From NCBI RefSeq assembly GCF_003865365.1, contig NZ_RQVR01000003.1, positions 1 through 64,000 on the forward strand: a DNA stretch of 64,000 nt, written 5' to 3'. Under the pieces are notes generated by a model. It had not been told where the DNA came from and made no database searches. It saw nothing but the letters and a program-made list of their open reading frames with translations. The stretch's first letter is position 1. Each line of letters starts with the position of its first letter. This document shows positions 39,945 to 51,145 of this stretch, one piece after another. The stretch comes from Flavobacterium macacae. Its GTDB lineage: Bacteria > Bacteroidota > Bacteroidia > Flavobacteriales > Flavobacteriaceae. Position numbers and translations under genes: made by a program.

Positions 39945-41453
39945 ATGGACAATACACATTATATAAGTGCAGAATTACTTACAATAGAACATCTTGAAGA
40001 AATTTTAAATCACCATAAAACGCTGGCTCTTTCTGAGGAAGCTAAGGTGAATATCCAGAAATGCCGTACTTATTTAGATAAGAAAATGGAATCTCATGAA
40101 GATCCGATTTATGGCATAAACACGGGTTTCGGATCGTTATACAATATAAAAATTTCAAACGAAAACTTGACTAAACTTCAAGAAAACCTGATGAAGTCGC
40201 ACGCTTGTGGAACAGGAGCGGAAGTTTCTCAAGAGATTGTAAAAATGATGCTTTTGCTGAAGATTCAGTCGTTAAGTTATGGGTATTCTGGCGTTCAGTT
40301 GGAAACGGTGGAACGTTTGATTGATTTTTACAATAATGAAGTTTATCCGGTGGTTTATGAATTGGGATCGCTTGGCGCTTCGGGAGATTTGGCTCCGTTG
40401 GCGCATTTGTCTTTGCCTTTGATTGGTGAAGGTGAAGTTTATTTCAACGGAAAAAAACAGCAGGCGATTGATGTTTTGAACCATTTTGGTTGGAAAACAA
40501 TCACGCTAAAATCTAAAGAAGGCTTGGCGCTTTTAAACGGAACGCAGTTTATGAATGCTTTTGGCGCCCATATTTTGATTAAAGCTACAAAATATTCGTA
40601 TTTAGCTGATTTAATCGGAACCATTTCTTTGGAAGGTTTTGACGGAAGAATCGAACCTTTTAATGAATTGATCCACTATATCCGTCCGCATAAAGGTCAG
40701 ATTGTGACAGCAAAAAGAGTTTCAGAATTTTTAGAAGGAAGCGAAATTATTGAACAACAAAAGAAACACGTTCAAGATCCTTATTCTTTCCGTTGTATTC
40801 CGCAAGTACATGGCGCATCTAAAGATACGATTGATTATGTAAAGAAAGTATTTAAGACTGAAATCAACTCGGTAACGGATAATCCAAATGTATTTATTGA
40901 GACAGACCAAATTATTTCTGGTGGAAATTTTCACGGCCAGCCCTTGGCTTTGGCGCTGGATTTCTTGTCGATTGCTTTGGCAGAATTAGGAAGTATTTCA
41001 GAAAGAAGAACCTACCAATTGATTTCAGGATTGAGAGGTTTGCCTGCATTTTTGGTTGATAATCCCGGATTAAATTCTGGCTTTATGATTCCGCAATATA
41101 CGGCTGCAAGTATCGTCAGCCAAAACAAACAATTGGCGACTCCCGCAAGTATCGATAGCATTGTTTCCTCAAACGGACAAGAAGATCACGTGAGTATGGG
41201 GGCAAATGGTGCAACAAAAGCATTGCGAATTATGGATAATTTGGAGCGCATTTTGGCGATCGAATTGATGAATGCTTCGCAAGCAATTCACTTCAGGGAG
41301 CCTTTGAAATCAAGCGATTTTATTGAAATGTTCTTGAAATCATATAGAGAAGAAGTGCCGTTAGTCAGCGAAGATCGAATTTTGCATTATGACATTGAGA
41401 AGACGATTGCATTTTTAAAGAGCTTTCAGATTGATGAAAGTACTCAAAATTAA
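39945..41453 (+). CDS. hutH: Histidine ammonia-lyase
   Basis: A 502-residue enzyme from ATG 39945 (MDNTHYISAELLTIEHLEEIL); the frame opens at 39891 but that part is not conserved in appearance. The GSLGASGDLAPLAHL segment contains the Ala-Ser-Gly triad that cyclises to the MIO electrophile. YGINTGFGSLYN and the C-terminal QEDHVSMGANGATKA are also typical. It deaminates histidine to urocanate, the first step of histidine use. No other hut genes are adjacent; a different aromatic ammonia-lyase is possible but less likely. Confidence 0.85.
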   Translation: MDNTHYISAELLTIEHLEEILNHHKTLALSEEAKVNIQKCRTYLDKKMESHEDPIYGINTGFGSLYNIKISNENLTKLQENLMKSHACGTGAEVSQEIVKMMLLLKIQSLSYGYSGVQLETVERLIDFYNNEVYPVVYELGSLGASGDLAPLAHLSLPLIGEGEVYFNGKKQQAIDVLNHFGWKTITLKSKEGLALLNGTQFMNAFGAHILIKATKYSYLADLIGTISLEGFDGRIEPFNELIHYIRPHKGQIVTAKRVSEFLEGSEIIEQQKKHVQDPYSFRCIPQVHGASKDTIDYVKKVFKTEINSVTDNPNVFIETDQIISGGNFHGQPLALALDFLSIALAELGSISERRTYQLISGLRGLPAFLVDNPGLNSGFMIPQYTAASIVSQNKQLATPASIDSIVSSNGQEDHVSMGANGATKALRIMDNLERILAIELMNASQAIHFREPLKSSDFIEMFLKSYREEVPLVSEDRILHYDIEKTIAFLKSFQIDESTQN

Positions 41454-41477
41454 TTTATAATACATTAATTGTAAAAC

Positions 41478-41506
41478 AAAAAAGTTGGCTGATGGCCAAC
41501 TTTTTT
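41478..41506. terminator. Bidirectional terminator
   Basis: AAAAAAGTTGGC / GCCAACTTTTTT, a 12-bp stem between hutH (+) and the DUF421 gene (-). Confidence 0.9.
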
Positions 41507-41510
41507 GTTT

Positions 41511-42026
41511 TTAGTCAATTCCACCTAATGATTTGTGGTTTCGTTTTCTTTTATAATGCGATTTCCTCAAATTTTCGTTTCCAGAAATGATGCTGATATT
41601 ACCGTCCATTTCTAACATCGCTAACTTTACGTCTTTAAAAAATTCAACGCCGTGTTCGTGCATTGCTTCAGTCAGTTCTTCGGATGTAATTCCTAATTTG
41701 CTTAAGGTTTTAAATTCCAATTTCCCGTTGTGAATTAGAATTTCCGGTTTCTGCTGTAGTAAATTATTCAATCCCTTAAATCGGAACATCAATTTCTTCA
41801 GGATAAAATTCACTACAAATAAAGCGCCGGCCGCAACCAAACCGCCCCAAAGCGAAGTGTCGCTTCCGACCATTGCATTTTGTACCGAATTGCTGATTAA
41901 TAAAATTAGAATAATATCCGCCGTATTTAGTTGCGATAATTCCTTTTTTCCGAAAATGCGCAAAGCGATGACCATAAAAAAATATACGGAAATGCTTCGA
42001 AGAATTATATCTAAATAGGGGTTCAC
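41511..42026 (-). CDS. DUF421 (YetF-like) membrane protein
   Basis: A 171-residue protein with a GTG start. Two or three N-terminal helices (IILRSISVYFFMVIALRIFG, then NTADIILILLISNSVQNAM) and RIFGKKELSQLNTAD are DUF421 hallmarks. The C-terminal 90 residues form a soluble domain with the HNGKLEF and TSEELTEAMHEHGVEFFKDVKLAMLEMDGNISII blocks. YetF-type proteins are of unknown function. It lies directly after the RimK-like fusion gene (4-base gap), so they probably form one operon. Confidence 0.85.
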   Translation of the reverse strand: MNPYLDIILRSISVYFFMVIALRIFGKKELSQLNTADIILILLISNSVQNAMVGSDTSLWGGLVAAGALFVVNFILKKLMFRFKGLNNLLQQKPEILIHNGKLEFKTLSKLGITSEELTEAMHEHGVEFFKDVKLAMLEMDGNISIISGNENLRKSHYKRKRNHKSLGGID

Positions 42027-42030
42027 TTAT

Positions 42031-43401
42031 TTATTTCCATTTAAAATTTTTCTCGATTGCTTTAATCATTTCTCCTGCAATGTCTTTGTTTGTAGCGCCT
42101 TCAATTCCTTCCAAACCTGGAGAAGAATTCACTTCTAATAAAAGTGGTCCTTTTGAAGAGCGGATAATATCAACTCCGGCTACTTTTAAATTCATTGCTT
42201 TTGCAGCCTTAATCGCGATTCTTTTTTCTTCGGCAGTCACTTTGATGATCGAAGCGGTGCCGCCCAAGTGAATATTTGCCCTAAATTCTCCTGGCAAAGC
42301 TTCTCTTTGGATTGCTGCAACCACTTTTCCGTCGATTACAAAACAGCGAATATCTTTTCCGTTGGCTTCTTTGATGAATTCCTGTACTAAAATATTAGCA
42401 TTTAAGCTTTTAAAGGCATTGATTACTGATTCTGCCGCTTTTTTTGTTTCTGCCAAAACGACACCTTTTCCTTGTGTTCCTTCTAGTAATTTTACGATTA
42501 GGGGAGAACCGCCTACCATTTTAATCAGGTCGTCAGTATCCAATGGTGAATTTGCAAATCCGGTTGTTGGGATATCCACGCCGTGATTTAATAACAATTG
42601 CAGAGAATATAATTTGTCGCGCGACTGCGTAATTGCTGAAGCGGAATTCAGGCAAAACACTTTCATTGCTTCAAATTGTCGTGTCAGGGCGCATCCGTAA
42701 AAAGTAATGCTTGGGCGAATTCTAGGGATTACGGCATCAAAATCACTCAAGATTTTTCCACCTCTATAATGGATTTCAGGTTTTGTGGCATCCAATTTCA
42801 TATAACATTCCTTGATATTCAAAAAATGCATTTCATGGCCACGAATTTCACCGGCTTCCATAATTCTTCTGTTCGAATACAATTCGGGATTGCTGGCTAA
42901 AACGGCTATTTTTAAACCGTTTTTTTCTTTTTCAGAATTTGGATATAATGCATTTAATTCTTCAGAGGTAGGCTGTCCCGAGAGGTATTTTTCTTCTGGA
43001 TCTACCAAAACGCGTCCGCTCATGGCTTCACGCCCCAAAAGCATGCGGAAACCCATTGAATCTCGATTGGTCAAGGTCATTTCAATAGGCCAATTATCAT
43101 TTCCGAAAACCAAAGAAGTCGAGATTACATAACGCTGTTCGCGGAAACCGCTGGAACTTTTCACTACTCTTTTATCAATCAAGCGCGCTTCGCAATGGAT
43201 GATTGTTTTTAGATTATTTTGAATGGGATTGATGTCAAACTTGACCCAGTTTTCACCTTCCTTGACGAAAGGAGAAATGTTAACTGCGTGAAGTGCAGAC
43301 GTTTTTGCGCCAGAATCGACGCGGGCTTTTATGGTTGGAATTCCTAGTTCGGGAAACGAGCACCATTCTTCGCTTCCAAGAATAACTTTACTTGCGGACA
43401 T
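42031..43401 (-). CDS. rimK: RimB-like zinc protease fused to a RimK-type ATP-grasp ligase
   Basis: A 456-residue fusion; ATG at 43401 is chosen over a TTG at 43425. Residues 1-140 are an ATP-dependent zinc-protease-like domain ([13 protein letters not shown], and [20 protein letters not shown]), the retropepsin-like DUF785/RimB group. Residues 160-456 are a RimK ATP-grasp ligase: [51 protein letters not shown] and [13 protein letters not shown]. RimK adds glutamates to ribosomal protein S6 and RimB trims or regulates them; here both lie in one chain. A DUF421 gene follows. Confidence 0.85.
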   Translation of the reverse strand: MSASKVILGSEEWCSFPELGIPTIKARVDSGAKTSALHAVNISPFVKEGENWVKFDINPIQNNLKTIIHCEARLIDKRVVKSSSGFREQRYVISTSLVFGNDNWPIEMTLTNRDSMGFRMLLGREAMSGRVLVDPEEKYLSGQPTSEELNALYPNSEKEKNGLKIAVLASNPELYSNRRIMEAGEIRGHEMHFLNIKECYMKLDATKPEIHYRGGKILSDFDAVIPRIRPSITFYGCALTRQFEAMKVFCLNSASAITQSRDKLYSLQLLLNHGVDIPTTGFANSPLDTDDLIKMVGGSPLIVKLLEGTQGKGVVLAETKKAAESVINAFKSLNANILVQEFIKEANGKDIRCFVIDGKVVAAIQREALPGEFRANIHLGGTASIIKVTAEEKRIAIKAAKAMNLKVAGVDIIRSSKGPLLLEVNSSPGLEGIEGATNKDIAGEMIKAIEKNFKWK

Positions 43402-43497
43402 ATTTAGTTTATTGATATCGACCAACTAAAGTACTACTTATTTTAGAATGTAATAATAATTTTAGGTTATTATTATGGTTGATTTTAAGAAAAAAAA

Positions 43498-43545
43498 TAA
43501 CCGCAAATTCACAGATTTTTTAATTAAATCTAGAATTTGCGGTTA
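43498..43545 (-). terminator. Terminator after clpC
   Basis: On the minus strand TAACCGCAAATTC and GAATTTGCGGTTA form a 13-bp stem with a 22-base loop, followed by an eight-T run (43489-43496 as A). Confidence 0.8.
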
Positions 43546-43566
43546 CAATATGTAAGTCTGAATCGT

Positions 43567-46113
43567 TTAGCTTGTTGGTTTTTCTGCTTTTTTTACATCA
43601 ACAGTAAGTTCCTGGGCTGCTTCGTCTAAATCCATATATATTAAATCTCCGACCAAAATTTTGGAAGTGATAATTTCTTCTGCAAGAGCATCTTCTACAT
43701 ATTTTTGGATCGCTCTTTTTAATGGCCTTGCTCCAAATTGCTTGTCAAAACCTTTGTCAGCAATAAATGCTTTTGCTTTTTCAGACAATTCTAAATTGTA
43801 GCCCAATTCAGAAACTCTAGCGTATAATTTTTTCAATTCGATTTCAATAATCAAATCAATATGTTCTTTTTCAAGAGCGTTGAAAACAATGACGTCATCA
43901 ATTCTGTTCAGGAATTCAGGGGCGAAGGCTTTTTTCAAGGCATTTTCGATAACGCTTTTTGAATAGTCGTCAGATTGCGCTGTTTTTGCAGCTGTTCCGA
44001 AACCAACGCCTTGTCCAAAATCTTTTAATTGACGCGCTCCAACGTTAGAAGTCATTATGATTATCGTGTTTTTAAAATCGATCTTGCGGCCTAAACTATC
44101 GGTCAAAAATCCATCATCCAAAACCTGCAACATCATATTAAATACATCTGGATGCGCTTTTTCAATCTCGTCTAAAAGCACCACGCAATATGGTTTTCTA
44201 CGAACTTTCTCGGTCAATTGGCCGCCTTCTTCATATCCAACATATCCTGGAGGCGCACCAACCAATCTTGAAATCGCAAATTTCTCCATGTATTCGCTCA
44301 TGTCGATACGAACCAAAGCATCTTCAGAATCAAATAATTCTTTTGCCAAAACTTTCGCCAATTGCGTTTTACCAACACCAGTTTGACCTAAGAAAATAAA
44401 TGAACCGATAGGGCGATTTGGATCTTTTAATCCAGCACGATTTCTTTGGATTGAACGGGCAATTTTTAATACTGCTTCTTTTTGTCCAATAACTTTATTT
44501 TCAATAAGTTCAGGCAGTTTAGCTAATTTATTACTTTCAGTTTGAGCAATTCTATTTACAGGTATGCCAGACATCATAGATACGACATCGGCGACGTTGT
44601 CTTCGGTTACTTTTATTCGGTTGTTTTTTGAATCTTCTTCCCACTGTTCCTGCGCGATCGCCAAATCTTTTTCGATGCGTTTTTCATCATCGCGAAGTTT
44701 AGCGGCTTCTTCATATTTCTGTTTTTTGACAACCGTATTTTTAAGTTCGCGAACTTCTTCCAATTGGCGTTCTAAATCCAAAATTTGTTTTGGAACATCA
44801 ATGTTTGTAATGTGCACGCGAGAACCTGCTTCGTCTAAAGCATCGATCGCCTTGTCTGGAAGAAAACGCTCCGACATGTATCGATCCGTCAATTTTACAC
44901 AAGCTTCAATGGCTTCCTGTGTGTAAATTACGTTGTGGTGGTCTTCGTATTTGTTCTTGATGTTGTTCAAGATCGTAATTGTTTCTTCAACCGAAGTCGG
45001 TTCCACAATCACCTTTTGAAAACGTCTTTCTAAAGCGCCGTCTTTCTCAATATATTGTCTGTATTCATCAAGAGTTGTAGCGCCAATACATTGGATTTCA
45101 CCTCTTGCCAAAGCTGGTTTGAACATATTGGAAGCATCAAGAGAGCCTGTTGCGCCACCAGCACCAACGATGGTGTGAATTTCATCAATAAAAAGAATAA
45201 TATCATCATTCTTTTCCAATTCATTCATCACGGCTTTCATGCGCTCTTCAAACTGGCCACGGTATTTTGTTCCAGCAACTAAACTCGCCAAATCAAGCGT
45301 TACGACACGTTTGTTGAATAATATACGAGAAACTTTCTTTTGGATAATTCGCAAGGCAAGTCCTTCTGCAATCGCAGATTTCCCCACTCCAGGTTCTCCA
45401 ATTAAAAGCGGATTGTTCTTTTTTCTACGGCTTAAAATCTGTGAAACACGCTCGATTTCTTTCTCACGCCCCACCACAGGGTCTAATTTTCCTTCTTCGG
45501 CCATTTCTGTCAAATCGCGTCCAAAATTATCAAGAACCGGGGTTTTTGATTTCTTGTTCGATTTGTTTGCTGGCGTATTGAAAGCGCTTTCTTTTAAACT
45601 GTCATCTTGTCCTGAATCGTCATTATACGACTCGTTTTTCGGCAAATCATTCAAGAATTCTTCTTCGCTGTTTGGTGTCATATTTATGTATTGTTCTTTA
45701 GCTACGTCATAATCGATTTTCATCTTATTCAGCAACTTGGTTGTGGGATCGTTTTCGTTTCTCAAAATGCACAATAAAAGATGTGCAGTGCTGATTGAAG
45801 GGCTTTGAAAAACTTTAGCTTCCAGGTAAGTCGTCTTCAGGGCTCTTTCGGCTTGACGGGTTAAATGAAGGTTTTTCTTTTCATTGCTGACTTCAACATT
45901 TGGATTTGCAGGGCTTAAAATTTCGACTTTTCTGCGCAAATGCTCTAAATCTATTGATAAATTATTCAGTATACTTATTGCTTTTCCGTTTCCATCTCTC
46001 AAAATCCCCAACATTAGATGTTCTGTACCAATAAAGTCGTGGCCTAAACGCAAGGCTTCTTCTTTGCTGTAAGTGATTACATCTTTAACTCTTGGTGAAA
46101 AATTATCATCCAT
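43567..46113 (-). CDS. clpC: ClpC ATPase of the Clp protease
   Basis: An 848-residue AAA+ unfoldase. Residues 1-145 hold two Clp_N repeats ([29 protein letters not shown], then a second). AAA domain 1 has Walker [14 protein letters not shown] and [18 protein letters not shown]-type linker [26 protein letters not shown] follows, defining ClpC rather than ClpB. AAA domain 2 has [23 protein letters not shown] and arginine-finger [11 protein letters not shown]. The product unfolds proteins for ClpP. It is monocistronic with a strong terminator. Confidence 0.95.
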   Translation of the reverse strand: MDDNFSPRVKDVITYSKEEALRLGHDFIGTEHLMLGILRDGNGKAISILNNLSIDLEHLRRKVEILSPANPNVEVSNEKKNLHLTRQAERALKTTYLEAKVFQSPSISTAHLLLCILRNENDPTTKLLNKMKIDYDVAKEQYINMTPNSEEEFLNDLPKNESYNDDSGQDDSLKESAFNTPANKSNKKSKTPVLDNFGRDLTEMAEEGKLDPVVGREKEIERVSQILSRRKKNNPLLIGEPGVGKSAIAEGLALRIIQKKVSRILFNKRVVTLDLASLVAGTKYRGQFEERMKAVMNELEKNDDIILFIDEIHTIVGAGGATGSLDASNMFKPALARGEIQCIGATTLDEYRQYIEKDGALERRFQKVIVEPTSVEETITILNNIKNKYEDHHNVIYTQEAIEACVKLTDRYMSERFLPDKAIDALDEAGSRVHITNIDVPKQILDLERQLEEVRELKNTVVKKQKYEEAAKLRDDEKRIEKDLAIAQEQWEEDSKNNRIKVTEDNVADVVSMMSGIPVNRIAQTESNKLAKLPELIENKVIGQKEAVLKIARSIQRNRAGLKDPNRPIGSFIFLGQTGVGKTQLAKVLAKELFDSEDALVRIDMSEYMEKFAISRLVGAPPGYVGYEEGGQLTEKVRRKPYCVVLLDEIEKAHPDVFNMMLQVLDDGFLTDSLGRKIDFKNTIIIMTSNVGARQLKDFGQGVGFGTAAKTAQSDDYSKSVIENALKKAFAPEFLNRIDDVIVFNALEKEHIDLIIEIELKKLYARVSELGYNLELSEKAKAFIADKGFDKQFGARPLKRAIQKYVEDALAEEIITSKILVGDLIYMDLDEAAQELTVDVKKAEKPTS

Positions 46114-46370
46114 AATATATACTATTGGTATTTGAAATTAATAATTATGTGTTGGAGATTGCAAAAATCATACCCTGACATAAGTACTGACAGCTAAGTG
46201 ACAAAAAAATAATCAGAAATAAAAATTAAATCAGAATATTTATTAACCACAAGGTAGTAGAATGCTGTTGATAAATCTCGGAAATTTATGTTAAAAATTA
46301 GGGTTTAAAAGTTCTGAAATGCGTATATTGGCACGTTTTGAAACGAATATAATTTTTAATATAAATACTT

Positions 46371-48944
46371 ATGTCTGAAGGAGAAAAGTTAATTCCTATT
46401 AACATTGAAGACGAGATGAAATCATCTTACATCGACTATTCGATGTCGGTAATTGTATCAAGAGCGCTTCCTGATGTTAGAGATGGTTTAAAACCCGTAC
46501 ATAGAAGAGTACTTTATGGTATGTATGAATTAGGAGTTTTTTCTAATAGAGCACACAAAAAATCTGCAAGAATTGTTGGAGAAGTTCTTGGAAAATATCA
46601 CCCACACGGCGATACGTCAGTTTATGACGCAATGGTTCGTATGGCTCAAGAATGGAGTTTGCGTTATCTTTTGGTTGACGGCCAAGGTAACTTTGGGTCT
46701 GTCGATGGAGATAGTCCTGCAGCAATGCGTTATACAGAGGCAAGAATGCGTAAGATTTCTGAGGAAATTATGGCTGATCTTGACAAAGAAACCGTTGATT
46801 TTCAATTAAACTTTGATGATACTTTAGAAGAGCCTAAAGTAATGCCTACAAAAGTTCCTGTTTTATTAGTAAATGGTGCTTCTGGAATTGCGGTTGGTAT
46901 GGCTACAAACATGGCGCCTCACAACTTGACGGAAGTTATCGATGGTACTTTGGCATATATTGACAATGAAGATATTGAAATTGACGAATTGATGAACCAC
47001 ATCAAGGCTCCGGATTTTCCAACCGGAGGTATCATTTATGGATATGATGGCGTTCGTGAAGCCTTTAAAACCGGAAGAGGAAGAATTGTAATGCGTGCTA
47101 AAGTTGGCTTTGAAGAAGTTGACGGAAGAGAATGCATTATCGTAACAGAAATTCCGTACCAGGTCAATAAAGCTGATATGATCAAGAAAACAGCTGATTT
47201 GGTTAATGAAAAGAAAATTGATGGTATTTCGAATATTCGTGACGAGTCTGATAGAAACGGTATGCGTATCGTGTACATCTTAAGACGTGACGCGGTTCCA
47301 AATGTTGTTTTGAATACACTTTACAAATTTACGCAACTGCAGTCTTCTTTCAGTGTGAACAACATTGCTTTGGTGAAAGGAAGGCCGCAAATGCTGAATC
47401 TAAAAGAATTGATTCATTATTTCGTAGAACACCGTCACGAAGTGGTTGTTCGTAGGGCACAATATGAATTGCGCAAAGCGGAAGAAAGAGCCCACATTTT
47501 AGAAGGTTTGATTATTGCTTCTGATAATATTGACGAAGTAATTCAATTGATCCGTTCGTCAAGCAACACCGACCAAGCGAAAGAAAAATTAATCGAAAGG
47601 TTCAAGCTTTCTGAGATTCAGGCCAAAGCAATTGTTGAAATGCGTTTGAGACAGTTGACAGGTCTGGAACAAGATAAATTGCGTGCTGAATACGAAGAAA
47701 TTATGAAATTAATCACTCATTTGAAAGAATTGCTTGCGAGCAAGGAAATGAGAATGGACTTGATTAAAGAAGAATTGAACGAAATTAAAGAGAAGTATGG
47801 CGATGCGCGTCGTTCCCAAATTGAATATGCTGGCGGTGACGTAAGTATTGAAGATTTGATTGCGGATGAAAACGTAGTTATCACGATTTCTCACGCAGGA
47901 TATATCAAAAGAACAAATCTATCTGAATACAAAACTCAGAATAGAGGAGGAGTTGGGCAAAAAAGTGCTGGTACAAGAGATCAAGATTTCTTGGAACATT
48001 TATTTGTGGCCACAAACCACCAATATATGATGTTCTTTACGCAAAAAGGAAAATGTTTCTGGATGCGCGTTTATGAAATACCGGAAGGTTCCAAAACGTC
48101 AAAAGGTAGAGCGATCCAAAACTTGATCAACATCGAAAACGATGATAAAGTGAAAGCTTTCATCTGCACGCAAGATTTGAAAAACCAAGATTACATCAAT
48201 TCACATTATGTAATTATGGCTACTAAAAAAGGCCAAGTTAAAAAAACGCTTTTGGAGCAATATTCTCGTCCAAGGGTAAATGGTATCGCCGCGATTACTA
48301 TTAAAGAAGATGATGAATTGTTAGAAGCAAAATTGACCAATGGTGAGAGCCAAATCTTGATTGCTGTAAAATCTGGAAAATTAGTTCGTTTCGAAGAAGG
48401 AAAAACGCGTCCGATGGGAAGAAGCGCTTCTGGAGTTCGTGGAATCACTTTGAGAGATGAGCAAGATGAAGTGGTTGGTATGGTTTCTGTAAATGATATG
48501 GAAAGTGAAATTCTGGTTGTTTCTGAAAAAGGATACGGAAAACGCTCTTCTCTTGATGATTACAGAATCACAAATAGAGGTGGAAAAGGTGTGAAAACAT
48601 TGAGTATCACTGAAAAGACTGGAAGCCTGATTTCGATCAATAATGTGACGGATGCTGACGATTTGATGATTATCAATAAATCTGGATTGACTATAAGAAT
48701 GGAAGTTTCTGACTTGAGAGTTATGGGAAGAGCAACGCAAGGAGTTCGTCTTATCAACATAAAAGGAAATGATTCGATTGCGGCGGTAACAAAAGTAATC
48801 CGTGAAGAAGCGGTTATTGAAGAAACTATAGAGGGAGAAGAAGTCTTGAATGTGGAAGCAATTTCAAACCCAGAGATTTCTGATGATATTGCGGAAGGAA
48901 CAACGGAAGAAGCTGAAGATCCAGAACAAGAAACGGAAGAATAA
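46371..48944 (+). CDS. gyrA: DNA gyrase subunit A
   Basis: An 857-residue topoisomerase subunit. [29 protein letters not shown] marks the start of the breakage-reunion domain. The catalytic Tyr121 is in [10 protein letters not shown]. The quinolone-resistance region reads [13 protein letters not shown], with Thr82 and Asp86 at the positions equivalent to E. coli Ser83 and Asp87. The GyrA box (QNRGGVGQK) lies in the C-terminal beta-pinwheel. An acidic tail ([12 protein letters not shown]) ends it. A TPR gene follows after 19 bases. Confidence 0.97.
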   Translation: MSEGEKLIPINIEDEMKSSYIDYSMSVIVSRALPDVRDGLKPVHRRVLYGMYELGVFSNRAHKKSARIVGEVLGKYHPHGDTSVYDAMVRMAQEWSLRYLLVDGQGNFGSVDGDSPAAMRYTEARMRKISEEIMADLDKETVDFQLNFDDTLEEPKVMPTKVPVLLVNGASGIAVGMATNMAPHNLTEVIDGTLAYIDNEDIEIDELMNHIKAPDFPTGGIIYGYDGVREAFKTGRGRIVMRAKVGFEEVDGRECIIVTEIPYQVNKADMIKKTADLVNEKKIDGISNIRDESDRNGMRIVYILRRDAVPNVVLNTLYKFTQLQSSFSVNNIALVKGRPQMLNLKELIHYFVEHRHEVVVRRAQYELRKAEERAHILEGLIIASDNIDEVIQLIRSSSNTDQAKEKLIERFKLSEIQAKAIVEMRLRQLTGLEQDKLRAEYEEIMKLITHLKELLASKEMRMDLIKEELNEIKEKYGDARRSQIEYAGGDVSIEDLIADENVVITISHAGYIKRTNLSEYKTQNRGGVGQKSAGTRDQDFLEHLFVATNHQYMMFFTQKGKCFWMRVYEIPEGSKTSKGRAIQNLINIENDDKVKAFICTQDLKNQDYINSHYVIMATKKGQVKKTLLEQYSRPRVNGIAAITIKEDDELLEAKLTNGESQILIAVKSGKLVRFEEGKTRPMGRSASGVRGITLRDEQDEVVGMVSVNDMESEILVVSEKGYGKRSSLDDYRITNRGGKGVKTLSITEKTGSLISINNVTDADDLMIINKSGLTIRMEVSDLRVMGRATQGVRLINIKGNDSIAAVTKVIREEAVIEETIEGEEVLNVEAISNPEISDDIAEGTTEEAEDPEQETEE

Positions 48945-48963
48945 TTTATAAAAAAGAAAAAGT

Positions 48964-50238
48964 ATGAAAAGTAAATATGTATTATTAGCTTCAGCTCTTC
49001 TAATTTCGAGCGTAACATTTGCTCAGAAAGACGAGTTGAAAGTGGCAGAAAAAGCTTTAAAAAGTGGAAATGCAAGTGAAGCAAAAGCTTCTCTTGATAA
49101 AGCAGAGGGATTAATTGCAAATGCAGATGATTCTCAAAAAGCACAATTTTATTTCTTGAAAGGAAATTCAAGTCTTGAATTGGCTAAGAAAAAATTGGAT
49201 GAAGGAAATAATTTAGTTAATGCAGCAAAAGCCTATAGTCAACTTTTAGATATTGAAAAAGCATCTAAAAAATCAAAATACACTAAAGAGGCGGAGGCTT
49301 CATTGGCTGTTGTAAAGAGTTTGTTAGTAAATTCTGCAATTGCGGATAATAATCAAAAAAAATACAAAGAAGGTACTGAGAAATTGTATCAAGCATATCT
49401 TTTAGATAAAAAGGATGTTGTGTATTTGTATTACGCAGCTTCAAATGCAGTAAATTCACTTGAATACGACAAGGCATTAGAATATTATAACGAGCTTAAG
49501 GAAATGAATTATTCTGGAGAAGCAACTTTTTACGCAGCAAAAAACAAACTTACTGATGAGTTTGAAAACTTTAGTACTGTTGCTGAAAGAGATAGAATGG
49601 TGAAATTAGGAACTTATGATACTCCAAAAACAATTCAAGAACCTTCAAAAAGAGGTGAGATTTATAAGAACATTGCGTTAATTTATAATACAAAAGGTGA
49701 CGTTGCGGCTGCGAGAAAAGCAGTTGCCGATGCTAGGGTAGCAAACCCAAATGATGATTCATTGGTTTTAACTGAAGCTGAACTTGCTTTAAAAGCTAAT
49801 GATTTAGTAGGTTACAAACAATTGGTGACTAAAGTTTTGGAGAAAAACCCAACTGACCCAACTTTGTTCTATAATTTAGGTGTTATTGCTGCACAAGCCA
49901 AAGAAAATGTTGAGGCTGAAAAGTATTATAAAAAAGCAATTGAATTAGATGCAAAATATACAAATGCTTATTTGAATCTTGCGGTAATGAAATTAGAAGC
50001 TGATCCTGCAATTGTTGAAGAAATGAACAAATTAGGAACTTCTGCTAAAGACAACAAAAGATATGATGAGTTGAAAGCAAAAAGACAACTATTGTTCAAA
50101 GGAACATTGCCTTATTTGCAAAAAGCGAATGAATTAGAACCAAAAAATGAAGCGGTTTATTCTACTTTGTTAAACGTTTATAATTATCTTGAAATGATGG
50201 AGGAAGTTAAAACGTTGAAAGCAAACTTCAATAAGTAA
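48964..50238 (+). CDS. Secreted TPR repeat protein
   Basis: A 424-residue protein with a signal peptide (MKSKYVLLASALLISSVTFAQ). Tetratricopeptide-like helix pairs run through the chain: KSGNASEAKASLDKAEGL, YLYYAASNAVNSLEYDKALEYY, PTLFYNLGVIAAQAKENVEAEKYYKKAIEL and AYLNLAVMKLEADP. Such repeats bind partner proteins; the partner is unknown. It lies 19 bases after gyrA and is probably co-transcribed. A bidirectional terminator follows. Confidence 0.85.
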   Translation: MKSKYVLLASALLISSVTFAQKDELKVAEKALKSGNASEAKASLDKAEGLIANADDSQKAQFYFLKGNSSLELAKKKLDEGNNLVNAAKAYSQLLDIEKASKKSKYTKEAEASLAVVKSLLVNSAIADNNQKKYKEGTEKLYQAYLLDKKDVVYLYYAASNAVNSLEYDKALEYYNELKEMNYSGEATFYAAKNKLTDEFENFSTVAERDRMVKLGTYDTPKTIQEPSKRGEIYKNIALIYNTKGDVAAARKAVADARVANPNDDSLVLTEAELALKANDLVGYKQLVTKVLEKNPTDPTLFYNLGVIAAQAKENVEAEKYYKKAIELDAKYTNAYLNLAVMKLEADPAIVEEMNKLGTSAKDNKRYDELKAKRQLLFKGTLPYLQKANELEPKNEAVYSTLLNVYNYLEMMEEVKTLKANFNK

Positions 50239-50250
50239 TGGCTTTTATTT

Positions 50251-50286
50251 AAAAAAAATCCCGAAAGTAATTTCGGGATTTTTTTT
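50251..50286. terminator. Bidirectional terminator
   Basis: AAAAAAAATCCCGAAA / TTTCGGGATTTTTTTT, a long stem with a GTAA loop, shared by the TPR gene (+) and the NlpC/P60 gene (-). Confidence 0.9.
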
Positions 50287-51046
50287 AAATTATTTTTTTA
50301 ATGACTCTCAGCTTATGCGTATGCCTGTTGATTTCAGCATTGTAAATTCCTAAGTGGTCCAAACGGTCAATCCTGACTTTTCCGCTGGCGTGGATGATGT
50401 AATTATCGTCCATAATAATCCCAACGTGGATAATTTTTCCTTCTTCATTATCAAAAAAAGCCAAGTCGCCGGGTTCGCTTTCTTCAATAAAGCTCAAAGC
50501 TTCTCCTTGCGTGGCCTGCTCAGAAGCGTCTCTCAGTAATTTATAGCCGTTTAACTTATAAACCATTTGCGTTAACCCCGAGCAATCAATGCCGAAAGGC
50601 GTTTTTCCGCCCCACAGATAAGGTGCGTTCAAATACATGAAGGCAGTATTGATTAAATTTGATTTCGGCTTCACACCGCTTATTTTCATTCCTTCAAATT
50701 CAAAACCTGATTTGTTAATGCCAGGATTGCTTAAAAAAGAAAGTGAAGCCCCTAAAGGAATTGGCAAAAGCAAATTGGCAGGCGAAGTTATGTATTCAAT
50801 CAGGTCGGCATTTAGAATAAACGACTCGTTTGAGAGCTGGTTGAACTCATTTTCTGAAATTATCTGGAATTGTTTTTCGTCAACCCAACCTTCATAATCA
50901 TCAAAATGCAATTTTATTTTAGACCATTGTTTGTCTTGTTCCAACACCGTAAAGTGTTCGCCAAAAAGTACTTGCGATACGATTTCGCTTCTGTCACTAG
51001 GTTCTGATCTTAAAGGGATAATGGCTAAATTACAAATTCCAAACAT
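50285..51046 (-). CDS. C40 family peptidase (NlpC/P60) with SH3 domain
   Basis: A 253-residue protein from ATG 51046; the in-frame TTG at 51052 is less likely. An SH3-like domain (EIVSQVLFGEHFTVLEQDKQWSKIKL) occupies residues 10-80, with a second beta domain to about 130. The NlpC/P60 domain has GIDCSGLTQMVYKL with the catalytic Cys, EPGDLAFFDNEEGKIIHVGIIMDD with His, and a C-terminal His. Such enzymes cut peptidoglycan cross-bridge peptides. No signal peptide is evident, which is unusual; the first residues MFGICNLAIIPLR are part of the SH3 fold. Confidence 0.85.
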   Translation of the reverse strand: MFGICNLAIIPLRSEPSDRSEIVSQVLFGEHFTVLEQDKQWSKIKLHFDDYEGWVDEKQFQIISENEFNQLSNESFILNADLIEYITSPANLLLPIPLGASLSFLSNPGINKSGFEFEGMKISGVKPKSNLINTAFMYLNAPYLWGGKTPFGIDCSGLTQMVYKLNGYKLLRDASEQATQGEALSFIEESEPGDLAFFDNEEGKIIHVGIIMDDNYIIHASGKVRIDRLDHLGIYNAEINRHTHKLRVIKKII

Positions 51047-51145
51047 TGCCAATTGCGTTAAATTAAATGATGAATTCCGGATTTAAAGATACAAAATCAT
51101 TTAAATCCAAAATCCATCATTAAGTAATATATTTCTGCTTATTAT

